From Amycolatopsis vastitatis (GTDB lineage: Bacteria; Actinomycetota; Actinomycetes; Mycobacteriales; Pseudonocardiaceae), in assembly GCF_002234595.1 (NCBI RefSeq), contig NZ_NMUL01000025.1, positions 1-41,447 on the forward strand: DNA of 41,447 nucleotides, read 5' to 3'. Positions within the stretch are counted from its first letter, which is position 1. The number at the start of each line of letters is the position of its first letter. Positions 16,406 to 24,673 of this stretch are shown here, in pieces. A program made the position numbers and the translations under genes. Below the pieces are notes generated by a model, which saw nothing but the letters and a program-made list of their open reading frames with translations, searched no databases and had not been told where the DNA came from.

Positions 16406-17050
16406 TCACGAACCGAGGAAGCGCAGGACCGCGAGCACCCGGCGGCTGTACCCGGCCGCCTGGGGCAGGTCGAGCTTGTCGAAGATCGCGTTGGCGTGCT
16501 TCTCCACCGAGCTCTGCGACAGGTACAGCAGCTTCGCGATGCTCGCGTTCGTGTGCCCCTGCGCCATCTTTTCCAGCACGTCCCGCTCGCGCGGGGTCAG
16601 CCGGCCCAGCGCGTCCTCGTGGGAGGTCCGGGCCACCAGCCGCCGCACCACCTCCGGGTCGAAGGCCGCGCCGCCTTCGCCGATCCGATCGAGCGCGTCG
16701 AGGAATTCGCCGACCTGGGCCACCCGGTCCTTGAGCAGGTAGCCGACACGGCCGCCGCCGCCACTGATCAGCTTGGCCGCGTAACGCTTCTCGACGTATT
16801 GGGAGAGGACGAGAACGCCGGTTTCCGGCCATTTCTCGCGGATTTCGAGCGCGGCGCGCAGCCCTTCGTCGGAGTGGGTGGGTGGCATCCGGACGTCGGT
16901 GACGACGACGTCGGGCTTGTGGTTCTCCGTCGCTTCGAGGAGCGCTTCGGCGTCACCGACCGCGGCGAGCACGTCGTGGCCCTCCTCGGCCAGCAACCGC
17001 ACCAGGCCTTCCCGCAGCAGCGTGGAGTCCTCGGCCAGGATCACCCGCAC
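16406..17050 (-). CDS. NarL/LuxR-type response regulator
   Basis: 214 aa transcriptional regulator. The receiver domain (about 1-120) has acidic pocket E7/D8, phospho-acceptor D52 (TDVRMPP) and K107 (YLLKD). A C-terminal LuxR HTH (about 150-205) reads LTPRERDVLEKMAQGHTNAS...SQSSVEKH. GTG 17050 is the start: it overlaps the kinase stop by 10 nt and yields the family opening VRVILAEDSTLLREGL. Cognate to the histidine kinase immediately upstream by gene order. The target is not evident; the divergent DedA gene and the pair's own promoter are plausible. Confidence 0.93.
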   Translation of the reverse strand: MRVILAEDSTLLREGLVRLLAEEGHDVLAAVGDAEALLEATENHKPDVVVTDVRMPPTHSDEGLRAALEIREKWPETGVLVLSQYVEKRYAAKLISGGGGRVGYLLKDRVAQVGEFLDALDRIGEGGAAFDPEVVRRLVARTSHEDALGRLTPRERDVLEKMAQGHTNASIAKLLYLSQSSVEKHANAIFDKLDLPQAAGYSRRVLAVLRFLGS

Positions 17051-18156
17051 GGCAGCACCGCCCGCACCACCGTCGGACCGCCCTCCGGACTGTCCACGGT
17101 GAATCTCCCGTCCGCCGCCGCCACGCGCCGCGCCAGGCCGGAGAGCCCGCCGGTTCCGCTGTTCCGAGCCCCGCCGACGCCGTCGTCGGCGATCTCCACG
17201 CGGATTTTCCCGTCGACGAGGTGGACGTCGATCCCGACCCGCGTCGCGCCGGAGTGCTTGACCGCGTTGGTGACCGACTCCGACGCCACGAAGTAGATCA
17301 CGGTCGCCAGCTCGCGCGAGGGTGCCTCGAAAAGTGTGTACCGCACCTCGACCGGGAGCGCCGCCCGCTCGGCCAGCGACTCGAGTGCGGTGGCGAGACC
17401 ACCTTCGTCGAGCGCGATCGGGTACACGCGCCAGGAGACGTCCCGCAGGTCGCGCAATGCTTCCTGCACCTCCTCGTGCGCCTGCCGGACGAGTTCGGCA
17501 TCGCCCGTGCGCCTGGCCCGGCCGAGCAGCACGCCCAGGGCGACGAGCCGCTGCTGGACGCCGTCGTGCAGGTCGCGCTCGATGCGGCGGCGTTCGCCGT
17601 TCACCGCTTCGACGACTTCCGAACGGCTGGTGAAGAGGAAGGACATCCGGCGCTCGAGCAGCATCTGGGGGCTCGGGCCGAGGAACCGCTGGGCCAGCCA
17701 CCGGTCCAGGGCGGCGACGCCGGCGATGCCCTGCCAGCAGAGGAACGCCGCGAGCGTCGCGAGCACGGCGATCAGGAACCAGCCGCCGGCGGTGCCGGGG
17801 CCCTGCCCGCCGGGTGCGCGTCCGGCGAGCAGCTGCCTGCCGTAGACCACGGCCGTCACCACCCCGGCACCGAGGCATGCCCAGACGCCCAGCCCGAGAA
17901 GGCCGACGCCGGCGCGCGGGAGGAGGTACTGCAGTGCGCGGCGGCCGTCGTAATCGTCACTGTTGTAGTTGTCAAAGAACCGAAGCAGCCGCTCGCGTTC
18001 GACGTCGGCGAGCTCCCGGGCACCGCGCAGCACGCCCCGGCGCGCCGTCGGTAGGACGAGCAGGGGCGCACTCAGCAGGACGTACAGCACCTCGGCGATC
18101 GCGGTCAGCGCGCCGAGGCCGACGCCCACCGTGGTGCGCAGAGCCCAAATGATCAC
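17041..18156 (-). CDS. sensor histidine kinase (HisKA_3, NarL type)
   Basis: 371 aa membrane kinase. A hydrophobic N-terminus (TM about 8-36) and a second pair of helices (about 82-105 and 124-150) flank short loops. The HisKA_3 motif ERRRIERDLHDGVQQRL places the phosphorylated residue at H197. The ATPase domain has SESVTNAVKHSGA (N box), EIADDGVGG and GLARRVAAADG. The long inter-helix loops lack a recognisable ligand domain. GTG 18156 has no SD; TAGCCT ends 6 nt before it, so translation is probably leaderless. Coupled to the response regulator by overlap. Confidence 0.9.
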   Translation of the reverse strand: MIIWALRTTVGVGLGALTAIAEVLYVLLSAPLLVLPTARRGVLRGARELADVERERLLRFFDNYNSDDYDGRRALQYLLPRAGVGLLGLGVWACLGAGVVTAVVYGRQLLAGRAPGGQGPGTAGGWFLIAVLATLAAFLCWQGIAGVAALDRWLAQRFLGPSPQMLLERRMSFLFTSRSEVVEAVNGERRRIERDLHDGVQQRLVALGVLLGRARRTGDAELVRQAHEEVQEALRDLRDVSWRVYPIALDEGGLATALESLAERAALPVEVRYTLFEAPSRELATVIYFVASESVTNAVKHSGATRVGIDVHLVDGKIRVEIADDGVGGARNSGTGGLSGLARRVAAADGRFTVDSPEGGPTVVRAVLPCG

Positions 18157-18265
18157 GACTTCAGGCTAGCGAGCGCAGGGGTCTTTCCGTATTGCGGTTT
18201 TCCGCAGTGTTTCCGGGTGGTGTTCAGCAATGTGCTTCCGCCTGCGGATTCCTACGTTCGAAGGC
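18157..18265. promoter_or_regulatory. divergent promoter region, kinase / DedA, with small palindrome
   Basis: TGCGG (18193-18197), TTTT, CCGCA (18202-18206) is a perfect 5-bp hairpin or operator. TTTCCG occurs three times (18184, 18199, 18210). Minus-strand TAGCCT (18163-18168) and plus-strand TACGTT (18253-18258) lie 6-7 nt from the two start codons as -10 candidates. Confidence 0.4.
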
Positions 18266-18916
18266 ATGGACCTCTTGCTGACCTCCACCGCCGCCGAACC
18301 GATGACCGGCCTGGCCGGCTGGGCCGTCGGGCTCATCGACGCGCTCGGCGGCCCCGGCGCCGCCATCATCGTCGGGCTGGACAACCTGTTCCCGCCGATC
18401 CCGAGCGAGCTGGTGCTCCCGCTCGCCGGGTTCTCCGCGAGCCGGGGCGCGTTCACACTCCTCGGCGCGCTGTTCTGGACGACGCTGGGGTCGTTGGCCG
18501 GCGCGGTGATCGTCTACTGGCTGGGCGCGCTGCTCGGCCGTGCCCGCACCCGCGCCCTCGTGGCGCGCATCCCGCTGATGAAGGTGAGTGACTTCGACCG
18601 GACGGAGGCGTGGTTCACCCGGCACGGCGGCAAGGCCGTGTTCCTCGGGCGGATGGTGCCGATCTTCCGGAGCCTGATCTCCCTGCCCGCCGGCGTCGAG
18701 CGCATGCCGTTCGGCCGGTTCCTGCTGCTGACCACGGCGGGCAGCCTGCTGTGGAACACGGCGTTCGTCGTGGCCGGCTACCTGCTCGGCGAGAGCTGGT
18801 CGCTGGTCGACCGCTACGCGTCGGTGTTCCAGTACGTCGTGCTGGCGGCGGTGGCGGTGGCGATCGGGCTGTTCGCGGTCGTCCGGCTGCGCGAGCGGCG
18901 GACTCGTTCGGCGTAG
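18266..18916 (+). CDS. DedA family membrane protein
   Basis: 216 aa polytopic protein of the DedA/SNARE-associated (VTT) family, linked in other bacteria to lipid-carrier or phospholipid flipping and membrane homeostasis. Diagnostic segments: DNLFPPIPSELVLPLAGF near the N-terminus, LGALLGRARTRALVAR, and FLGRMVPIFRSLISLPAGVE with the conserved R and P residues. The SNARE_assoc core is followed by two hydrophobic helices (LLLTTAGSLLWNTAFVVAGYL and VVLAAVAVAIGLFAVV). ATG 18266 is chosen; the GAAGG before it is too close for a normal SD, and TACGTT 7 nt upstream suggests a leaderless mRNA. Divergent from the NarL-type kinase. Confidence 0.92.
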   Translation: MDLLLTSTAAEPMTGLAGWAVGLIDALGGPGAAIIVGLDNLFPPIPSELVLPLAGFSASRGAFTLLGALFWTTLGSLAGAVIVYWLGALLGRARTRALVARIPLMKVSDFDRTEAWFTRHGGKAVFLGRMVPIFRSLISLPAGVERMPFGRFLLLTTAGSLLWNTAFVVAGYLLGESWSLVDRYASVFQYVVLAAVAVAIGLFAVVRLRERRTRSA

Positions 18917-19020
18917 CGAATCGTCACAGGAACAACTTCCGCCACAGGAGTCTCCGCCAAGCTTCTGACCTGCAGATTTCCGGATTCACTCGAACGGATG
19001 AGCGGCTATGACGCTGGAAA

Positions 19021-19043
19021 TTGTCGGACCCTCGAACTACTGT
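19021..19043 (+). promoter_or_regulatory. RecA-NDp-like (PafBC-type) promoter of the DUF4253 gene
   Basis: TTGTCGGAC (19021-19029), 8 nt, then TACTGT (19038-19043). The mycobacterial RecA-NDp consensus is TTGTCRGTG-N8-TANNNT. Here TTGTCRG, the N8 spacing and TANNNT all match; only the last two bases of the first box (AC for TG) differ. The ATG is 41 nt downstream of the -10, with SD GAGGGG. Confidence 0.65.
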
Positions 19044-19049
19044 TCGAGG
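19030..19049 (+). promoter_or_regulatory. perfect LexA/SOS box overlapping the -10
   Basis: CCTCGAAC (19030-19037), TACT, GTTCGAGG (19042-19049) is a perfect 8-bp dyad. Its core TCGAAC-N4-GTTCGA is the actinobacterial LexA operator. It covers the spacer and the -10 of the RecA-NDp-like promoter. Additional half-sites CTCGAAC (18989-18995) and GTTCGAGG (19068-19075, overlapping the SD) flank it. Confidence 0.75.
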
Positions 19050-19083
19050 TGCAGTAGCCGAACACAAGTTCGAGGGGACGTCC

Positions 19084-19845
19084 ATGACGATCGCACCGCT
19101 CCGCCCCGGTACGCCCGCGCCGCCGGTCCAGACCCTGCCACCGGGGTCGTGGCACGGCAGGCTGTGGGTGTCGGACCTGCCGCTGACCCGGCCCGAGCGC
19201 TACCTCGGCTGCGTGGCCGAGTTCGAGCGGTCGGGGCTGTGGCCGGTGCTGATCCCGCACGACCAGCGTTTCGCGGCGAGGGGCGAGGACTGGATCGACG
19301 ACCGCGGCAGGCTGGCCCCGGCAGGCCACCGCGTCGCGACGGCGGACGCGGCGGGGGCACTGGACCGCTGGTGGGACGGCTCGTGCTGCGACGGTGCCTG
19401 CCTGCGGCCGTTCGGCGCCCGGTTCCCGGGGCTGGCCAAGCGCAGCCCGCGCAGATCCGACCCCCTGGCCGAAGCGGGCAACACGGGTTCGATCCTGGCG
19501 ACGCGCGCCCCGCACCGGCTCGGCCTGGTCCAGACGGAGCGGCCGGCGGACATCCCGGCCCTGCTGGGCTGGACCGGCATGGTGAAGTGCACGGACCAGG
19601 TTGCCGAGCTGTCGGCGGTGCTACGCAGCTGGGAGGACCGTTTCGGCGCGACGCTGGTGGTGCTGGGATTCGACACGATCGAGCTGTCGGTGGCGGCGCC
19701 GCCTCGCAACCAGGCGAGGGCCCTGACGGTCGCGGCCGAGCACCGGGCGTTCAGCCTGCCGACCTTCGCCGGGCAGCCGGGGAACCTGCGCGAGTACGCG
19801 TCGGGGTTGGTGCAGACACGCCACTGGCGGTTCTCCTGGGCATGA
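19084..19845 (+). CDS. DUF4253 domain protein, predicted DNA-damage-inducible
   Basis: 253 aa, cytosolic, no signal or membrane segment. ATG 19084 follows GAGGGG by 6 nt. The C-terminal DUF4253 domain is clear: LGLVQTERPADIPALLGWTG, then VAELSAVLRSWEDRFGATLV, LGFDTIELSVAAPP, and a final HWRFSWA. The N-terminal half (LWVSDLPLTRPERYLGCVAE, FERSGLWPVLIP) fits the extended actinobacterial form. DUF4253 has no established biochemical function. The promoter upstream carries both a RecA-NDp-like motif and a perfect LexA box, so a role in the DNA-damage response is inferred from regulation only. It is a single gene followed by a G-rich noncoding tract. Confidence 0.88.
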   Translation: MTIAPLRPGTPAPPVQTLPPGSWHGRLWVSDLPLTRPERYLGCVAEFERSGLWPVLIPHDQRFAARGEDWIDDRGRLAPAGHRVATADAAGALDRWWDGSCCDGACLRPFGARFPGLAKRSPRRSDPLAEAGNTGSILATRAPHRLGLVQTERPADIPALLGWTGMVKCTDQVAELSAVLRSWEDRFGATLVVLGFDTIELSVAAPPRNQARALTVAAEHRAFSLPTFAGQPGNLREYASGLVQTRHWRFSWA

Positions 19846-20747
19846 GCCCGGCGCGCCGGGGCGAGCGAGCCCGGGAGCGGGCTGGGGGCTGGCTGGGGGC
19901 TGGCTGGGCCGGGGCCGGGTGAGAGGGGGCCGGGGTCGCGGCGGCCGCGGCGGGAGGCCGACCGGGGTCAGGCCGGGCCAGGTCAGGCCGGGCCACGCGG
20001 GCCGGGCCAGGTCAGGTCAGGCCAGGTCAGGCCACTGGCGGCCAGGGTGCCGCGGGGGCGGCCGGGCCGGGGGCCAGGGGACCCCGGCCAGGGTCAGGGG
20101 CCCCGACTGGACCGGGTGAGAGGGAGCCGGGCGTGGCCGGGGAGCCGGTGGCCAGGCTGGGCAGGGCTCACCGGGCCGTCCGGGTGAGAGGGGAAGCCTG
20201 GCCGAGTGGCCGAGTGGCCGGGGGCCAGGAGGGTGGACCGGGGAGCAGGGAGTGGCGTGTGGGGGTGAAGGAACGCGCCACTCCCGTCCCGGCGACGAGC
20301 GACAACCTGCTCACGGCCGCGGACGGGTTCCCAGGACGGGCCACGAGCGCGCCGTTGACCGCCCAGACCGTGGCTCCAGTCGACCGCCCAGCCCGTCGCT
20401 CCAGCGGGCTTGCCGGGCCACCGACCACGCCTCGACCAAAGGCCGCCGCTACCCGGCTCGGCAGCATTACCGCAAGGCGCGTCGGCGCGGCCGCACCACA
20501 CCGCGACTCGAGCGAGCCGCACCCGCACCGCGATCCCCTGTCCCGGGCCGCGCGGCATCTCCAGCCAAGTGATCTCTGCGTCCAGATCGGAAGCCGGCCC
20601 ATGAGCAAACGAGCCAAAGGACCGTTGAGACGGGCGTCCACCAACTTGGGTCGGCTGACCCGACCCGCGGTCCACCGGTCCGGGCTCCACCGCCGCGGCC
20701 GTGTTTGGCCGGGACGGCGAGCGGGAATCAGCCACCGCGGAAAGGCG
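19846..20747 (+). repeat. 902-bp noncoding region: G-rich low-complexity repeat tract, then unstructured sequence
   Basis: No gene supported on either strand. The first half is strongly G-biased on the plus strand. It contains six G-runs at 19879-19919 with 2-6 nt loops (a G-quadruplex motif), a perfect tandem 15-mer GGTCAGGCCGGGCCA (19966-19980 and 19981-19995) with degenerate copies to about 20032, and three copies of CCGGGTGAGAGGG (19915, 20112, 20180). The second half has an imperfect 25-bp-spaced direct repeat (20357-20379 and 20382-20404). An open frame runs through into the DUF72 gene but shows no coding bias before 20748. Confidence 0.65.
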
Positions 20748-21593
20748 GTGAGAGCGATCGCCGAGATCCGGATCGGCACTTCGGGGTGGCGCTATCCACC
20801 GTGGCGCGGGGTGTTCTACCCGCCCGGGCTGGTGCAGCGACGGGAACTCGAGTACCTGTCGCGGCGGATGAACGCGGTCGAGATCAACGGCTCGTTCTAC
20901 TCGCTGCAGCGGCCGGAGCGGTACCGCGCCTGGTTCGACGAGACCCCGGCGGACTTCCTCTTCGCGGTGAAGGGCGGCCGCTTCATCACGCACATGAAGC
21001 AGCTGCGCGACGTCGAGACCGCGCTGGCGAACTTCTACGCCTCCGGAGTCCTCGCCCTCGGCACGAAACTGGGGCCGTTCCTCTGGCAGCTGCCACCGAC
21101 ACTCGCGTTCGACCCGGACCGGCTCGTGAACTTCTTCGCCCTCCTGCCGCGCACGACGACGGACGCCGCCCAGCTGGCGACGAAGCACGACGACAAACTG
21201 AAGGGGACGCCGTACCTCGAAGCCGGGGCGCGGAGGCCGCTGCAGCACGCGCTGGAGGTCCGGCATCCCAGCTTCGCCGAGCCCGCGGCGAAGGAGCTCC
21301 TGCGGGAACACGGGATCGCCCTGGTCGTCGCCGACACCGCGGGCAAGTGGCCGTTCCTCGAAGACCAGACGGCGGACTTCGCCTATGTCCGCCTGCACGG
21401 CGACGAGGAGCTGTACGTCAGCGGCTACTCGGACGAGGCCTTACGAAGGTGGGCGGAGAAAATCCGGGCCTGGCACGATGGCGGCCGGCGCGACGTGCAC
21501 ATCTACTTCGACAACGACGTCAAGGTGGAGGCGCCCCGTAACGCCGAATGCCTCGCCGACCTGCTGGGGGTGACTCCGCCGACCCGGCAGTGA
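20748..21593 (+). CDS. DUF72 (YecE-like) protein
   Basis: 281 aa cytosolic TIM-barrel-like protein of the DUF72/YecE family. Hallmarks: IRIGTSGWRYPPWRGVFYPP at the N-terminus, MNAVEINGSFYSLQRPE, FLFAVKGGRFITHMKQL, LGPFLWQLPP, and the C-terminal FAYVRLHG followed by VHIYFDNDVK. GTG 20748, preceded by GGAAAGG, is taken as start because family similarity begins 5 residues later; the upstream open frame is repeat-derived. Molecular function is unknown; no neighbour suggests one. Convergent with the SARP regulator gene. Confidence 0.88.
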   Translation: MRAIAEIRIGTSGWRYPPWRGVFYPPGLVQRRELEYLSRRMNAVEINGSFYSLQRPERYRAWFDETPADFLFAVKGGRFITHMKQLRDVETALANFYASGVLALGTKLGPFLWQLPPTLAFDPDRLVNFFALLPRTTTDAAQLATKHDDKLKGTPYLEAGARRPLQHALEVRHPSFAEPAAKELLREHGIALVVADTAGKWPFLEDQTADFAYVRLHGDEELYVSGYSDEALRRWAEKIRAWHDGGRRDVHIYFDNDVKVEAPRNAECLADLLGVTPPTRQ

Positions 21594-21763
21594 GTGGACA
21601 GTGAGCGCCATCGGCTTGAGTGGACACGCGGGCCGGACCGGCTTGCGTGCTGTCGCTGGGGGTCGGCACGCGAACGGTCCGCCACCGCGCACAGGGACCA
21701 GACATCCCCCGCCGCTCCCAGGGGGCGACCCCAAGTCCATCGTATCGGCCCCCACCGGTGAAA

Positions 21764-21778
21764 GCCGGAAAAACCGGC
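21764..21778 (-). terminator. hairpin abutting the stop of the SARP regulator gene
   Basis: GCCGG (21764-21768), AAAAA, CCGGC (21774-21778), directly adjacent to the TAG at 21779-21781. On the minus strand the loop is TTTTT and a TTTC tract follows. A short stem, so only moderate support for termination; may serve both convergent genes. Confidence 0.4.
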
Positions 21779-24601
21779 CTACGGCGACCGCTTGTCCACA
21801 TCACGGCCCGCCTGTGGACAGCTTCCGACCAGCGCCGCCAGCTTCGCCCGTACGTCGTCCGCATCCGGGTGGTCCAGCTCCGTCAGCAGGTGCACCGATC
21901 GGAGCCAGCACTCCCGGGCCAGTGCCGGGTCTCCCCGGCGGAGGTGGATCGTGCCCAGCTGGGACAGCACGTCCGCCGCTTCGTACTGCTCGCCCATCGC
22001 GAGGAACATCTCCACCGACTCGCTGATGCACGTGATCCCCTCGTCGAGCCGGCCGAGGCCGATCAGGGCCAGGCCGCGCGTGGGCTGGGTGAACCGCTTG
22101 TCCACCGGCTGCCCGTCCGGGCCGAGGATCGCCAGCGCCGCGTCGGCCAGCCGGAGCGCCTGCTCGTGGTCGCCCATCGACGTGCAGATGTCGCCCAGTG
22201 CCCGCAGCACGTTCGCCTCGAACGCCCCCAGTCCCAGCGAACGGACGATCTCCAGCGCCTGCATGCCGTGTTCGTACGCCCAGGCGTAGTCGTCGAGGTT
22301 GTGGGCCGCCATCGCCAGGTTGTACTGCGCCCGTGCCTCGCCCTCGCGCGCGCCGAGCTCCCGCTGGATCGCCAGCACCTGCTCCAGGTACCGCCGGCAC
22401 TCGGCGTACTGCCGGGCGACGGCGTTGACGACGCCCAGCCCGCTCAAGATCCCCGCCTCGCCCGGCCGGTGCCCACTCACCCGCGCGGCTTCGAGCGCCA
22501 CCTCGAACACCGACCGCCAGTCGTCGAGCCGCGAGCGCGTCACGAAGTAGCTCTGCAGCAGCCAGGCCAGCTTCCAGCAGACGTCGTCACGACGCAGCCG
22601 CCGCGCCAGGTGCACCGCGGCGATCAGGTTTCCCGCCTCCTCGCCGAACCAGGTCAGCGCGTCGTGGTACGACGAAAACGACACGCCGCCGTCGAGGTCG
22701 TCGAGCTCCAGCAGCCGGTAGTAGCGCTCCGGCCGCATCTGCTGTGACGCGTTCAGCGCGGACGCCAAGTACCAGCCCAGCAACCGATCCAGAGCGGCTT
22801 CGCGCTCGGAAGACGGCTCCACCTGCGAAGCGGCTTCGCCGGCGTAGGCGCGGATGAGGTCGTGGAACTGGTAGCGGCCCGGCCGCGGCTGGGCGAGCAG
22901 GTGCGCGGCCGCCAGGGTTTCCAGCATCGGCCGCGTCGCCGCGAGGTCCAGGCCGGCGACCGCGGCCGCCGCCGGGGCGGTGAAGTCGACGCCCGTGTGC
23001 AGCCCGAGCAGCCGCAGCAGCCGCGCCCCCGACGGCTGCAGCGCCCGGTAGGAGTACGAAAACACCGACCTGATGTTGGTGCCCTCGCCGTCGGCGAGGT
23101 CGAACGAACCCAGCAGGTCGGGGGCGTCGACGAACTCGTCGAGCGGCAGGTCCGGGAACTGCGCCGCGCGCACGGCGAGGATCCGGATCGCCAGCGGCAA
23201 CCCGCCGCAGTAGCGCACGAACCGCTCGGCCGCCGCCGGGTCGCGGGCCACCCGGTCGAAGCCGATCGTGGACGCGAGCAGCCCGATGGCGTCCTCATCA
23301 CCCAGCTCCTCCAGCGCGATCCGCCGCGCGCCGTGCGTCGCGACGAGCGCCCGCAGCTGCCAGCGGCTCGTGATCACGACCAGGCAGCCCGGCCCGGGCA
23401 GCAGCGGGCTCACCTGCTCGGTGCGGTTGGCGTTGTCGAGCACGATCAGCAGCCGCCGCCCCGCGGTGTGCGTCCGCCAGCTCGCCGCGCGGCCGTCGAG
23501 GTCGGCGGGGATCTGTTCGCACGGCACGCCGAGCGCGGTCAGCATCGCTTCCAGCGCCGCCGACGGCTCGACGGGCTCGCCGGGGCCGTAACCCCGCAGG
23601 TTGAGGTAGACCTGCCCGCCGGGGAACCGGTCGGCGATCTCGTGCGCGAAGTGCACGGCCAGGGTCGTCTTGCCGATGCCGCCCATGCCTTCGACGGACG
23701 CGATCGGCGTCGACGTGTCGGCGTCGAGCGCCTCCGGCAGCAGCGCGTGCAACGCCTTGAGGTCGCACTCGCGCCCAGAGAAGGTCCGCAGGTCGGCGGG
23801 CAGCTGGTGGGGTACTTGCGGCTCGACGCCGAGCCGGTAACGCGGCATCCGGGCGGCGTCGCCGTCGTCGGCGCCGGTGAGGATCGCCTGACGGGTGCGC
23901 TGCAGCGACGGCCCCGGGTCGAGGCCCAGCTCCTCGGCCAGCACGCGGCTGATCCGGCGGTGGACGTCGAGTGCTTCGGCCTGACGGCCCGACCGGTACA
24001 GCGCGATCATCAGCTGCTCGTGCAGCCGCTCCCGCAGCGGGTTCTCCCTGGTCAGCCGGGTCAGCTCGGGGACGACGGTGCCGTACTCGCCGACTTCGAG
24101 CAACGCGTCCGCCCACTGCTCGCGGACGCGCAGCCGTTCCTCGGCCAGCTGACCGGCTTCGTCGCGGTGCAGCGCGTCCGACTCGACGTTCAGCAGCGCC
24201 GGCCCGCGCCACTGCGCGAGCGCCTCGGCGAAGTGCGCGGCCGCCTGGCGGCTCTCGCCGCGGTCCACCGCGGCCTTGCCGCGGATGGCGAGCGCGCGGA
24301 ACCGGGTCAGGTCGAGCAGGTCGTCGTCGAGCTCGATCCGGTAGCCGCCACTCTCGGTGCGGATCGCGACCTGGTCGCCGAGGGCCCGGCGCAGGCGCAG
24401 CACGTACGTCTGGAGTGCGCCCTTGGAGCGGCGGTGGTCGTCGTTCCACAGCCAGCGGCCCAGTTCGTCGACCGGCACGACCCGGTTCGCGCGCAGCAGA
24501 AGCCCGGCCAGGACGATCAGCGGCCGGCTGCCCCCGAGCGGTACCGGGCGGCCGTCGGCCGTGACCTCGGCCGGACCCAGCACGCGGAAATCGAGGACCA
24601 C
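21779..24601 (-). CDS. AfsR/SARP family transcriptional regulator with NB-ARC and TPR domains
   Basis: 940 aa large regulator. N-terminal OmpR-type winged helix (about 1-90, FRVLGPAEVTADGRPVPLGG, then LQTYVLRLRRALGD), BTAD (about 95-240, ending LAEELGLDPGP), NB-ARC ATPase with P-loop GMGGIGKTT at 305-313 and LLIVLDNA as Walker B, a winged-helix linker, then TPR-like repeats to the C-terminus (AQYNLAMAAHNLDDYAWAYE and similar). Family members activate secondary-metabolite clusters in streptomycetes; no biosynthetic cluster lies in this window, so the target is unknown. GTG 24601 lacks an SD; CAGAAT ends 6 nt upstream. Divergent from menC. Confidence 0.94.
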   Translation of the reverse strand: MVLDFRVLGPAEVTADGRPVPLGGSRPLIVLAGLLLRANRVVPVDELGRWLWNDDHRRSKGALQTYVLRLRRALGDQVAIRTESGGYRIELDDDLLDLTRFRALAIRGKAAVDRGESRQAAAHFAEALAQWRGPALLNVESDALHRDEAGQLAEERLRVREQWADALLEVGEYGTVVPELTRLTRENPLRERLHEQLMIALYRSGRQAEALDVHRRISRVLAEELGLDPGPSLQRTRQAILTGADDGDAARMPRYRLGVEPQVPHQLPADLRTFSGRECDLKALHALLPEALDADTSTPIASVEGMGGIGKTTLAVHFAHEIADRFPGGQVYLNLRGYGPGEPVEPSAALEAMLTALGVPCEQIPADLDGRAASWRTHTAGRRLLIVLDNANRTEQVSPLLPGPGCLVVITSRWQLRALVATHGARRIALEELGDEDAIGLLASTIGFDRVARDPAAAERFVRYCGGLPLAIRILAVRAAQFPDLPLDEFVDAPDLLGSFDLADGEGTNIRSVFSYSYRALQPSGARLLRLLGLHTGVDFTAPAAAAVAGLDLAATRPMLETLAAAHLLAQPRPGRYQFHDLIRAYAGEAASQVEPSSEREAALDRLLGWYLASALNASQQMRPERYYRLLELDDLDGGVSFSSYHDALTWFGEEAGNLIAAVHLARRLRRDDVCWKLAWLLQSYFVTRSRLDDWRSVFEVALEAARVSGHRPGEAGILSGLGVVNAVARQYAECRRYLEQVLAIQRELGAREGEARAQYNLAMAAHNLDDYAWAYEHGMQALEIVRSLGLGAFEANVLRALGDICTSMGDHEQALRLADAALAILGPDGQPVDKRFTQPTRGLALIGLGRLDEGITCISESVEMFLAMGEQYEAADVLSQLGTIHLRRGDPALARECWLRSVHLLTELDHPDADDVRAKLAALVGSCPQAGRDVDKRSP

Positions 24602-24673
24602 GGAGTCATTCTGACCGGAAGCGCGCTGTTCGGCACCCGTTTACCGCACCGGGCGGTGGCATGATCGGTCTCG

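Noticed and set aside
19021..19083. Upstream TTG start for the DUF4253 gene
   Set aside because: This stretch is the promoter and LexA operator; the ATG at 19084 has a proper SD.
20133..20747. N-terminal extension of the DUF72 protein
   Set aside because: The open frame runs through repeat-derived sequence without coding bias; family similarity and an SD-like element appear only at 20748.
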